Shown here one piece after another: positions 1 to 6,084 of a DNA stretch of 8,837 nucleotides. Each line of letters starts with the position of its first letter. Position 1 is the stretch's first letter. The stretch spans positions 1-8,837 of the forward strand of contig DASXYT010000149.1 in assembly GCA_036502345.1 (NCBI GenBank), written 5' to 3'. Made by a program: the position numbers and the translations under genes. The stretch is from DATEPR01 sp036502345. Lineage in GTDB: Bacteria; Actinomycetota; Actinomycetes; Mycobacteriales; Pseudonocardiaceae. The notes beneath the pieces were generated by a model. It searched no databases. It saw nothing but the letters and a program-made list of their open reading frames with translations, and was not told the origin of the DNA.

Positions 1-279
1 CTCGAGGGTCACGATGCGGCAGGCCGCGGACAGGGCGGTGCCCTGGTCGACCAGTTCCCTGACCCGTGCTGCCAACCGGAGTTGGTGGCGGGAGTACCGG
101 CGGTGCCCACCTGCGGAGCGTTGGGGCTCGATTAGCTTCGCCTCGTCCAGGCTGCGCAGGAAACCCTGGGTAGCGCCCAGGATTTCCGCGGCCCGGCCCA
201 TCGTGTAGGCAGGGTAATCATCGTCATCGAACTTGTCGGCCGCGCTGATCCCGGCCTGATCGCGTGGGTCTGGAATCAT
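1..279 (-). CDS. MerR-family transcriptional regulator, N-terminal part (C-terminus beyond left edge)
   Basis: An open frame of 93 codons runs from the ATG at 279 to the window edge without a stop. Residues about 25-65 form a MerR-type winged helix-turn-helix: YTMGRAAEILG (first helices), GFLRSLDEAKLIEP, then the wing signature RSAGGHRRYSR. The following helix (QLRLAARVRELVDQGTALSAACRIV) is the usual start of the dimerisation region. The first 24 residues are an acidic, probably disordered tail. The start is set by GGAGG at 284-288, four bases before the ATG. This subgroup resembles actinobacterial one-domain MerR regulators, often found near heat-shock or stress genes; it is related to HspR but lacks the HspR wording. 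No effector domain is visible because the rest is cut off, so the signal sensed is unknown. The family call is secure. Confidence 0.9.
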   Translation of the reverse strand, partial: MIPDPRDQAGISAADKFDDDDYPAYTMGRAAEILGATQGFLRSLDEAKLIEPQRSAGGHRRYSRHQLRLAARVRELVDQGTALSAACRIVTLE

Positions 280-297
280 CGCGCCTCCACATCACGA

Positions 298-327
298 GGG
301 ACCCCGGTGCCGTAGCACCGGGGTCCC
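298..327. terminator. 13-bp perfect GC-rich hairpin in front of the merR start
   Basis: GGGACCCCGGTGC (298-310) pairs perfectly with GCACCGGGGTCCC (315-327) around a CGTA loop. No U-tract follows on either side, which is common for actinobacterial terminators. It lies nine bases upstream of the merR ribosome site on the minus strand, so it is either the terminator of an upstream minus transcript or a structure in the merR leader. Confidence 0.6.
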
Positions 328-878
328 GGGGTGTTGGGGTACATCACCATTGCCCGGCCATAAGGCCGGCTTCCTGTGTCCGCGTCCGCCCGATAGGCAG
401 ACCAAGCGGGGATCGTTGCTCTGTAACCGGAGACCACCTGCCAATCTGATGGGACTGCGGCTCTCGCCGGGCGAAACTCAGCCACAGCGAGGCGATCCAA
501 TGATGCAACCCTTCCCTTCTCCTCTGTGTCATCCACTGACTGTGTACTGCCTGTACCGCAGGCGACGATCACGACTGGAACCCCTTACCGATACCGGCCC
601 CAGCACAGCGATCTCGCTGGTCACCGCCGCAACCCTCGAACCTTGATCGGATCCGGCGCGCCTGACCGTACTGCCTACTTCGGAGTTTCAGATCACCCGC
701 CGGGACCCGTGCCCTGATCGGCCCCGGACAGCCTGACCTGTGCTGTCTCACGTCGCGGGTAGTTCGTCATCTCCCGCGCCCACTTGACGTTCTCTCTCGT
801 GCAACACGGAGAACACTACACACGCCCAACAGCGAATGTCTACCCCAGCCACCACAGATTTACTCAGTCGGGTGACGC
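328..878. other. Intergenic stretch with no supported gene
   Basis: Open frames here are short, lack the GC-rich third position of the neighbouring genes, have no good ribosome sites and resemble no family I recognise. The stretch holds a short hairpin (CCGGCC 354-359 / GGCCGG 364-369) and an imperfect 24-base direct repeat (644-667 and 715-738). No tRNA T-arm, transposase or CRISPR repeat was found. It separates the divergent merR (minus) and SDR/MFS (plus) units, so promoters for both probably lie here, but I could not pick convincing -35/-10 pairs. Confidence 0.5.
644..738. repeat. Imperfect 24-base direct repeat, two copies
   Basis: TGATCGG..CCGG...GCCTGACC occurs at 644-667 and again at 715-738, with 19 of 24 positions identical. 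The copies start 71 bases apart. They could be tandem sites for a DNA-binding protein or a chance duplication; nothing else supports a role. Confidence 0.3.
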
Positions 879-1073
879 CCTCGAGAGACGTCACCGGCCG
901 TCGGCGACCGCGACAAGCAGGCCGACGCCACGGCGAAGATCATAAGCAGCCGGTTCGGGGAGGCTGGGCGTGCCGAGGCGATCGCCGCGGCGGCGGCCTG
1001 GCCGGGTAGTCCAGCGGCCGGCTGCGTGGTAGATGTCGCGCTTTCCCTCGACGGTGGCTTCACCACCCACTGA
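879..1073 (+). pseudogene. C-terminal relic of a short-chain dehydrogenase/reductase (SDR)
   Basis: The frame ending at TGA 1071-1073 translates near its end as SRFGEAGRAEAIAAAAAW, then SPAAGCVVDVALSLDGGF. This is the usual C-terminal part of classical SDR enzymes: the R-x-G-x-x-E-x-I-A helix, the W/YL-xSP-A-G segment and the VDGGF/Y end. The Rossmann fold, the glycine-rich NAD(P) motif and the Tyr-x-x-x-Lys active site are all missing; the frame is closed by a stop at 873-875. AWPGSP, where the family normally has AWLASP, and LSLDGG, where it has LPVDGG, also suggest decay. Clear homology covers about 924-1073. It lies 98 bases upstream of the MFS gene on the same strand, so an SDR-MFS pair may once have been co-transcribed. 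Confidence 0.72.
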
Positions 1074-1171
1074 CTCGTCCGGATCCTCCGACGATCGTGT
1101 GGCGCGGTGCCGCGACCGACGTTCCTCGGCGTCCTACCACGGCCCTCACCAGTCCCGGGAGAGCACCGATC

Positions 1172-2554
1172 ATGCCCACCTCGCCCCAACTCACCGCTGA
1201 CAGCGGCGACCCGCCGTACGGCTCCCCCACCGCCACGCTCGTCGCCGCCGTGCTCGGCTTCTTCGTCATCACCCTCGACTCGCTCGTGGTCAATGTCGCC
1301 CTACCCGACATCAGGGATGATCTGGGTGGCGGCATCACCGGCCTGCAATGGGTGATCGACGGCTACACCCTCATGTTCGCCGCGTTGCTGCTATCCGCGG
1401 GCTCCCTCAGCGACCGCGTCGGCGCGCGGCGCGCCTTCGGCACCGGGATGGGCGTGTTCGTGGCCGCGTCCGCGGCGTGTGGTCTGGCCCCGAACCTGGC
1501 CGTGCTGATCGGCGCGCGCCTGGTGCAGGGCGGCGGGGCCGCGATGATGATGCCGGCCTCGCTGACACTGGTCCGCGAGGCATACCCCGACACGGTCCAG
1601 CGCGGCCGGGCGATCGCCTGGTGGACCATCAGCGGTTCGGTGGCCGCCGCGGCCGGCCCGGTCCTGGGCGGCGCGCTGAGCCTGGTCACCTGGCGGATGA
1701 TCTTCTTCATCAACCTGCCGGTCGGTCTGGCCGCGCTGATCCTGCTCTCCCGGGCGGCGCGCTCGCCACGCCGCGACGTGCCCTTCGACCGGACCGGCCA
1801 GATCGCCGCCGTACTGGCCATGGGAGGGCTGACGTTCGGGGTGATCGAGGCCGGCGCCGACGGCTTCCGGGCGCCGACAGTGTCCGTGGCCCTCACGCTG
1901 GCGGTAACGGCGATGGCCGTTTTCGCTGTGGCACAGGTACGCGGGAAGCAGCCGATGGTCCCGAGGGAGTTGCTGCGCTCGCGCACCGTGCTGATCGCCT
2001 CGGGCAGCGGTTTCGCGTTCCTGGCCGGACTGACCGGCACGGTCTTCGTCTACAGCCTCTACCTCCAGCAGCACCGTGGCCTGACCTCGCTCGCCACCGG
2101 CCTGGTCTTCCTGCCGATGACCGCGCTGTCGGCGTTGCTGGGCGTGCCGACCGCCTGGATGGCCGAGAAGTTCGGACCGAGGCTGCCCATTGTCGGCGGC
2201 CTGTTCCTGATGGGCACGAGCCTCACCGTGCTCGCCGCCCTCCCGGGCGCCGTGCCCGTCTGGCTGTTGGCCCTCGTGCTCATCCCGGTCGGGTGCTGCG
2301 GACCCCTGGCCATGCAGCCGACGACGGCGGTCTTGCTCGGGCACGTCCCCGCCGAGCGTTCCGGGGTGGCCAGTGGCGTGTTCAACACCAGCCGCCAGAT
2401 CGGCGGTGCCCTGGCCGTGGCCGTCTTCGGCGCACTGCTGGCCAATCAGACCGACGTCCTGTCCGGCCTGCGGCGCAGCCTGCTGATCGCCGCGGCGTTG
2501 GCGTTCGCCGCAGCCGGCGCGAACCTGTTCACCTCGGTTTCCCGGCGGTCGTGA
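1172..2554 (+). CDS. MFS drug exporter, DHA2 (EmrB/QacA) type
   Basis: This 460-residue inner-membrane protein is predicted to export small hydrophobic compounds in exchange for protons. LDSLVVNVALPDI at about residues 35-47 is the DHA2 TM1 signature. Motif A follows as GSLSDRVGARR (77-87), then the motif B region RLVQGGGAA (116-124) and antiporter motif C around SGSVAAAAGPVLGGAL (154-169). WRMIFFINLPVG (174-185) is typical of EmrB-like proteins. Hydrophobic segments continue to the end, in line with up to 14 membrane spans, though the length is at the short end for DHA2. An in-frame GTG at 1097 would add 25 residues; I prefer the ATG at 1172 because GGGAGAG (1157-1163) lies eight bases before it. 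No dedicated regulator sits beside it. The substrate cannot be told from sequence. Confidence 0.92.
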   Translation: MPTSPQLTADSGDPPYGSPTATLVAAVLGFFVITLDSLVVNVALPDIRDDLGGGITGLQWVIDGYTLMFAALLLSAGSLSDRVGARRAFGTGMGVFVAASAACGLAPNLAVLIGARLVQGGGAAMMMPASLTLVREAYPDTVQRGRAIAWWTISGSVAAAAGPVLGGALSLVTWRMIFFINLPVGLAALILLSRAARSPRRDVPFDRTGQIAAVLAMGGLTFGVIEAGADGFRAPTVSVALTLAVTAMAVFAVAQVRGKQPMVPRELLRSRTVLIASGSGFAFLAGLTGTVFVYSLYLQQHRGLTSLATGLVFLPMTALSALLGVPTAWMAEKFGPRLPIVGGLFLMGTSLTVLAALPGAVPVWLLALVLIPVGCCGPLAMQPTTAVLLGHVPAERSGVASGVFNTSRQIGGALAVAVFGALLANQTDVLSGLRRSLLIAAALAFAAAGANLFTSVSRRS

Positions 2555-2701
2555 GCAGCGGCTATCGCAGGATAGACAGGCCACGCCCGATCCGCCTGGC
2601 CCAGAACACCGGCCGCCGTTAGCGGCAAGCCGATCCGCACGTCGGCACAGCGGCCGATGCGAACTATGGAGTCCACTAGGGACGGACTATCAATGGCCGA
2701 T

Positions 2702-2719
2702 CACGGTGCGGTCACCGTG
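2702..2719. terminator. Possible bidirectional terminator hairpin
   Basis: CACGGTG (2702-2708) and CACCGTG (2713-2719) form a perfect 7-bp stem with a 4-base loop. It is about 150 bases after the MFS stop and 180 after the sigma stop. No U-tract is present. Confidence 0.35.
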
Positions 2720-2849
2720 CGCACCAGATCCCCGGCCGCCGGCCTGGTCGAGCGCATGACCGGGTACCAGCGGTCGTTGCCCAGGTGGAGAAACAGCGGT
2801 TTGGCGTCTCGCGCAACGTTTGCGTCTCGGCCTGCAGCCCGGGGGCCGC

Positions 2850-2866
2850 AGTGTGTCGCCCACACT
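2850..2866 (-). terminator. Possible terminator of the sigma-factor gene
   Basis: AGTGTG (2850-2855) pairs with CACACT (2861-2866) around a 5-base loop, about 30 bases after the sigma-factor stop on the minus strand. The stem is short, so the call is tentative. Confidence 0.3.
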
Positions 2867-2895
2867 CGACGGTCATCCCTCTCAGGCTGGACGGC

Positions 2896-3699
2896 TTATC
2901 CTGGTGTGGTGTTCTGCTCGAAGGTTTCACGCAGCGTCGTCAGACTGGCGGCCAGCAACCGGGACACGTGCATCTGCGACAGTCCGACACGCTCGGCGAT
3001 CTGGCTCTGGGTGAGATCCCCGAAGAACCGCAACGCCACGATGCGTGCCTCGCGCTCGGGCAGTCGCGCCAGCGCCGGGTACAGCATGGCGCGGTCCTAC
3101 ACCAGGTCGAAACCCTCATCGACTTCGGTCAGGTGAGGGTTTGTCGGGCTCAGGCTGTCGGCACCGGACTCGTCCAGAGACTCGGCGGTGTAGGCGAAAC
3201 CGGCCTGCAGGCCCTCGTTGACCTTCTCGACCGGGATACCGAGGTCGGTGGCCAGTTCGCTGGGCCGCGGTGCACGGCCCAGTTGTTGTCCGAGTCGGGT
3301 GGTGGCGTCGGCGATGGAGGCGTGCAGTTCCTTCAGGCTACGAGGGACGCGCAGCGTCCAGGTGGAGTCCCGGAAGTACCGCCTGACCTCGCCGGCGATG
3401 GTCGGCACGGCGAAGGCCAGGAAACTGGGCGTGCGGGTGGGATCGAAGCGGTCGACGGCGCCGATCAGCCCGAGGGTGGCGACCTGGAGCAGGTCCTCGT
3501 CGGGTTGACCACGGCTGCGGAACTTCCACGCGATGTGCTGCGCCACCGGCAGGTGTCCAGTGACCAGCAGGTCCCGGACCCTGGCACGCTCGGTGTCGGG
3601 CAGCGTCGCGTCACGCAACCGATCGAACAGCGGCAGCAACGACTGGTACTGATCCTGGGTTCTCTGAGTAGCGGTCATCGTCAGTCCCATCATGTCCAC
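2896..3699 (-). pseudogene. SigB/SigF-family sigma factor split by an in-frame amber codon
   Basis: The full frame is 267 codons, the normal length for a general-stress sigma factor of the SigB/SigF/SigG group. Sigma-2 spans about residues 37-111, with EDLLQVATLGLIGAVDRFDP (core binding and -10 recognition) and GEVRRYFRD. Sigma-3 follows at about 118-170. Sigma-4 lies at 209-258, with LPEREARIVALRFFGDLTQSQIAERVG and SQMHVSRLL, the -35-reading helix-turn-helix. Codon 201 is TAG (3097-3099); both sides are in the same frame, so one substitution (for example from GAG or CAG) explains the break. The GTG start at 3699 has GGAG (3707-3710) seven bases away; the ATGs at 3693 and 3678 are alternatives. 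An ATG at 3087 with AGGA seven bases upstream could restart translation and yield a separate 63-residue sigma-4 peptide. No anti-sigma gene is adjacent. The break could also be a sequencing error. Confidence 0.85.
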
Positions 3700-3827
3700 A
3701 ACGACGCTCCGGTGGTCGGCCGCAGCACGACGGAACGGCGGCAGCCATCGACGTCACAACCGGCCGCTACCGAGGTGCCCGACGGAGGGCTGTTGACTCA
3801 ACCGCTACCGCATCGACCATCGGTCAT

Positions 3828-3841
3828 CCCGGCACTCCGGG
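3828..3841 (-). terminator. Weak hairpin downstream of the DUF6292 gene
   Basis: CCCGG (3828-3832) and CCGGG (3837-3841) make a 5-bp stem with a 4-base loop, about 90 bases after the DUF6292 stop and 130 before the sigma start. It may separate the two minus-strand units. Confidence 0.25.
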
Positions 3842-3933
3842 CAACGAGACACACACCCAGCACGCGCGTGTGACCGTGCAACGCGCCCCATCTGCGCTGA
3901 TCGGAGCACGGCAGGCCACCCTGGCAGTTGGCT

Positions 3934-4389
3934 TCACCGCAGACGCGTTCGGGGACGCGCTGGCTGCACGAGTTCGGCGGCGAGGTCGTCATGCCACCCG
4001 GCAGGACGCAGCACGGGCGGCTCAGGGCCGCCGGGGCGATCAGGCCGGGTGCGGACGTCTTCCAGGAAATGGGCGACTGTGTCCGGCGGCGGCGTGACGG
4101 TGGTACCGCCGAGGTAGCCGAGCACGAGCAGGTCCTCACCGGAGTGGGTTTCCACGGCGGCCGACCAGCCATGCTGTTCGTCCCACAGCAGGGCCAGGTC
4201 GCGGTCGGGAAAGCTCGGCAGTGCCCAGTCCAGCGCCACATAGGCCGACGCGGGCACGTCGACATCCACCGTGCAGGATTCCGGTCCGACACCAAGAGCA
4301 CTCGCGACGCTGTCGACATAGCCACGCAGCGCGCGGGAGAACCGCTGGTCGACCAGGAAATCGGGGGCGGCGGGAAAGACAGTGGTCAT
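3934..4389 (-). CDS. DUF6292-family protein, function unknown
   Basis: The 151-residue protein has the actinobacterial DUF6292 pattern: a first helix LRGYVDSVASALGV (21-34), then AYVALDWALPSFPDRDLALLWDEQHGW (49-75), AAVETHSGEDLLVLGYLGG (77-95) and a helix PDTVAHFLEDV (102-112). The last 40 residues are proline- and arginine-rich and look variable. No signal peptide, membrane span or catalytic motif is visible, so it is probably cytoplasmic. AGGAG (4397-4401) lies seven bases before the ATG at 4389. It follows hsp20 on the same strand after 135 bases that contain a strong hairpin, so read-through expression from the heat-shock promoter is possible but may be attenuated. The family assignment is from remembered sequence pattern; no function is claimed. 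Confidence 0.78.
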   Translation of the reverse strand: MTTVFPAAPDFLVDQRFSRALRGYVDSVASALGVGPESCTVDVDVPASAYVALDWALPSFPDRDLALLWDEQHGWSAAVETHSGEDLLVLGYLGGTTVTPPPDTVAHFLEDVRTRPDRPGGPEPPVLRPAGWHDDLAAELVQPARPRTRLR

Positions 4390-4409
4390 GGGAGTGCTCC
4401 TGCTGAAGT

Positions 4410-4439
4410 GGGGGACGACGAGGTGGCCTGTCGTCCCCC
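4410..4439 (-). terminator. Strong hairpin between hsp20 and the DUF6292 gene
   Basis: GGGGGACGAC (4410-4419) pairs perfectly with GTCGTCCCCC (4430-4439) around a 10-base loop. It lies 86 bases after the hsp20 stop and ends eight bases before the DUF6292 ribosome site on the minus strand. It may terminate hsp20 mRNA or act as an attenuator or leader structure for the downstream gene. No U-tract follows. Confidence 0.6.
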
Positions 4440-4524
4440 CTTGAAGCGGAAACAGCGCCAGGTAAGGCCATAAATGGCATCACCCCACCTCTGCGCTCGG
4501 CGGGTCAGGCCGCTGTGCGTGCGG

Positions 4525-4965
4525 TCAGGCGGTGATCTCCTGACGGCCGGTGTCCGGCGCCGTGATCTGGATCCTGCGTGGCTTGGACTTCTCCGAGATC
4601 GGGATCGTCAGGGTGAGCACACCCGCCTCGTAGGAGGCGTCGATGTGGTCGGTGTCGAGGGTGTCGCCGAGGAACAGTTGCCGGGAGAACACACCCAGCT
4701 GTCGTTCACTGAGCAACATCTGGACGTCCTCGCCCGCGTTGACGGGGCGTCGTTCGGCCCGCACGGTGAGCACGTTGCGCTCGACCTGCAGGTCGATGGA
4801 GTCCGGCGCCACACCGGGCAGGTCGACGTTGACGATGACCCGCTCGTCCGAGCGGTAGGCGTCCACCGGCATGGTGGCCGGCCTGGACCAGGTTCCGGGG
4901 GTTCCGCCGAAGAACTGCTGGGTCAGGCGGTCCAGCTCACGGAAGGAATCTGCGCGCATCAACAT
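4525..4965 (-). CDS. hsp18: Small heat-shock protein, Hsp20/alpha-crystallin family (Hsp18)
   Basis: The 146-residue protein is an ATP-independent cytoplasmic holdase that binds unfolding proteins under heat. The N-terminal arm MLMRADSFRELDRLTQQFFGG is typical of actinobacterial Hsp18. The alpha-crystallin domain runs from about 32 to 135, with YRSDERVIVNVDLPGV (beta-strands), ERNVLTVRAER, and the signature A-S-Y-E-A-G-V-L-T-L-T-I-P (110-122). A short C-terminal tail follows RRIQI. An upstream in-frame start at 5007 would add 14 residues; I reject it because GGAGGTGG (4973-4980) lies seven bases before the ATG at 4965. The gene is divergent from rheA and shares a control region containing RheA-type operators. 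This arrangement matches hsp18-rheA of Streptomyces albus, so heat induction by loss of RheA binding is the expected control. Confidence 0.95.
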   Translation of the reverse strand: MLMRADSFRELDRLTQQFFGGTPGTWSRPATMPVDAYRSDERVIVNVDLPGVAPDSIDLQVERNVLTVRAERRPVNAGEDVQMLLSERQLGVFSRQLFLGDTLDTDHIDASYEAGVLTLTIPISEKSKPRRIQITAPDTGRQEITA

Positions 4966-4972
4966 CGGGGTT

Positions 4973-4980
4973 CCACCTCC
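4973..4980 (-). promoter_or_regulatory. hsp18 ribosome-binding site
   Basis: GGAGGTGG on the minus strand, seven bases from the ATG at 4965, is close to a perfect anti-16S match. It decides the hsp18 start in favour of the shorter protein. Confidence 0.85.
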
Positions 4981-4997
4981 ATGTCGTTCGACTGTCG

Positions 4998-5025
4998 TTG
5001 TCAACACGCACTACCGTTGTAACAT
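4998..5025 (+). promoter_or_regulatory. Candidate rheA promoter
   Basis: TTGTCA (4998-5003) and TAACAT (5020-5025) are spaced by 16 bases on the plus strand. Transcription would start near 5032, inside operator 1. This is an inference from matches to the -35/-10 consensus; the -10 matches only four of six bases. Confidence 0.45.
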
Positions 5026-5044
5026 GTCATCCAAACGATGACAA
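5016..5044 (-). promoter_or_regulatory. Candidate hsp18 promoter
   Basis: On the minus strand TTGTCA (5039-5044) and TACAAC (5016-5021) are separated by exactly 17 bases. The expected start near 5009 gives a leader of about 44 bases. Operator 1 covers the spacer and most of the -35 box, so a bound repressor would block polymerase. Confidence 0.65.
5025..5043. promoter_or_regulatory. RheA-type operator 1
   Basis: TGTCATC-N5-GATGACA, a perfect 7-bp inverted repeat, equals the operator I recall for RheA of Streptomyces albus upstream of hsp18 and rheA. It overlaps the candidate hsp18 -35 and the start region of the candidate rheA promoter. Confidence 0.85.
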
Positions 5045-5051
5045 GTGTGAC

Positions 5052-5068
5052 GTCATCGACACGATGAC
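5052..5068. promoter_or_regulatory. RheA-type operator 2
   Basis: GTCATC-N5-GATGAC, a perfect 6-bp inverted repeat, is a near copy of operator 1 with one outer mismatch (C at 5051 opposite A at 5069). Its centre is 26 bases from that of operator 1, about two and a half helical turns. It abuts the rheA ribosome site. Confidence 0.75.
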
Positions 5069-5073
5069 AGGAG

Positions 5074-5721
5074 ATGCTGCTAGTGGAGAGAGACACGACG
5101 GGGAGGGTGCTCGACGTGCTGTTGGCGGTGCTGGGTGACCTACGCGCCGGTCACCCTCAGTCCCCCACCAGCTCCGAACCCGACGCGGCCACGGCCGCCG
5201 TGCTGCTGGAAGCCCTAGCACTGTTACGGGGACTGCGCGAGCACATCGCGGGGTGGGAACCGGAGCTGATCACCGCCGCGCGCGCGGCAGGCGCGAGCTG
5301 GGCACAACTGGCGCCCGCGCTGGGGGTCACCAGCAGGCAGGCCGCCGAACGACGCTACCTGCGGCTGCGACCCACCGACACCGGAGAAACCACCGGCGAA
5401 GCCCGCGTACAGGCCGCCCGCGGACAACGCGCGGGAGACCGCGCGGTCACCGACTGGGCCCGGGCCAACGCCGCCACCCTGCGTCAACTCGCCGGACAGG
5501 TCAGCGCCCTACCCAACCTCACCCGCCACGCGCGGGACCAGGCCGACCAGATCCGTGCCGCCCTCGCCGGTGACGACGCCGCCACCCTCCTGACGCCCCT
5601 TGGTGATCTACCAGCGCTGCTGGGCGCCGAGCACTCCACACTGGCCGATCAGATCACGGCGGTGACCTCCGATGCCGAGCACCACCGTCAAACCACACTG
5701 AACCAACGCCACACGCCCTGA
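5074..5721 (+). CDS. rheA: RheA-like Hsp18 transcriptional repressor (thermosensor)
   Basis: In Streptomyces albus, RheA represses hsp18 and its own gene, and loses DNA binding on heating without a cofactor; this is family knowledge. Here the 215-residue protein is divergent from hsp18 and preceded by two RheA-type operators. A helix-turn-helix is visible at about residues 74-97 (ASWAQLAPALGV, TSRQAAERRYLRLR). Before it comes a leucine/alanine-rich helix ending LRGLREHIAGWEPELITAARAAG. After it come GEARVQAARGQRAGDRAVTDWARANAATLRQLAGQV and a helical C-terminal half suited to dimerisation. The length fits the family. The ATG at 5074 directly abuts AGGAG (5069-5073), which is too close; GTG at 5083 (nine bases away) or GTG at 5116 may be the true start, giving a slightly shorter protein. 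Confidence 0.85.
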   Translation: MLLVERDTTGRVLDVLLAVLGDLRAGHPQSPTSSEPDAATAAVLLEALALLRGLREHIAGWEPELITAARAAGASWAQLAPALGVTSRQAAERRYLRLRPTDTGETTGEARVQAARGQRAGDRAVTDWARANAATLRQLAGQVSALPNLTRHARDQADQIRAALAGDDAATLLTPLGDLPALLGAEHSTLADQITAVTSDAEHHRQTTLNQRHTP

Positions 5722-5735
5722 CCACGTTCACGTGG
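5722..5735 (+). terminator. Small hairpin after rheA
   Basis: CCACG (5722-5726) and CGTGG (5731-5735) form a 5-bp stem with a 4-base loop directly after the rheA stop. It is a weak terminator candidate with no U-tract. Confidence 0.35.
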
Positions 5736-6084
5736 CACACCCGGAGCCACTGCTCGCCCGGTGAACATCCTCGCCCTCATGTGGCCGCTGACTACCGTTT
5801 CGGAGGTGCTGACATACACGTACCACCAGCAGACGACGACATCAGCACCGTAAGCGGTCGAGGACTACCACCGTTGCTCGCAGGACGCGATCGGACAGAT
5901 GATCCCCTCGGGGAGGCGTTGCGACGTGCACAACGCCACACCGGCAGGTGAAACGCGAAAAGGCGCCCGCCGATATAAACTACGGGCATCCAGCAGTCTC
6001 CCGTAGCGTCGCAAGGGTCATCTGGTGTTCGTCCTATTCGTCGACGAGACCCCCGCGCTGAGCCGTCAGATCGGACAATCAAGC
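5736..6084. other. Intergenic region upstream of lsr2
   Basis: No gene is supported. GGAGG (5802-5806) is followed seven bases later by ATA rather than ATG; the 45-codon frame from there to TGA 5949-5951 has only about half G/C at third positions, unlike the real genes. A TATAAA hexamer (5974-5979) in a local AT-rich patch is the best lsr2 -10 candidate, but no good -35 is seen. An lsr2 leader of about 100 bases would follow. Confidence 0.45.
5974..5979 (+). promoter_or_regulatory. Possible lsr2 -10 element
   Basis: TATAAA stands out in GC-rich DNA and faces lsr2. No matching -35 lies 16-18 bases upstream, so it is tentative. Confidence 0.3.

Larger units (their letters stand above)
2555..2895. 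other. Convergent intergenic region between MFS and sigma genes
   Basis: No gene is supported in these 341 bases; frames crossing it lack codon bias and family resemblance. The stretch lies between the 3' ends of two convergent genes and holds two hairpins (2702-2719 and 2850-2866) that may end the two transcripts. Confidence 0.5.

Noticed and set aside
276..572. 98-codon minus-strand frame overlapping the merR start and hairpin
   Set aside because: It overlaps the well-supported merR start, has no ribosome site or family pattern, and runs through the hairpin.
629..645. Possible tRNA T-arm on the minus strand (GGTTCGA-like)
   Set aside because: The base required after the T-loop is wrong and no cloverleaf can be drawn around it.
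1391..2584. 397-codon minus-strand frame opposite the MFS gene
   Set aside because: Gln/Arg/Gly/His-rich composition typical of an antisense shadow of a GC-rich gene; the plus strand encodes clear MFS motifs.
1348..2622. 424-codon plus-strand frame overlapping the MFS gene
   Set aside because: Arg/Pro-rich shadow frame without domains, in another frame of a clear transporter gene.
2785..3873. 362-codon plus-strand frame opposite the sigma gene
   Set aside because: Shadow of the minus-strand sigma factor, whose conserved motifs are unmistakable.
4981..5070. HspR/HAIR element (CTTGAGT-N7-ACTCAAG) upstream of hsp18
   Set aside because: No such repeat is present; control is better explained by the RheA-type operators.
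5814..5951. 45-codon frame starting at ATA with GGAGG seven bases upstream (ancestral ATG to ATA change?)
   Set aside because: Only about half of its third positions are G or C, well below the real genes, and ATA is not a normal start; the ribosome-site match alone is weak support.
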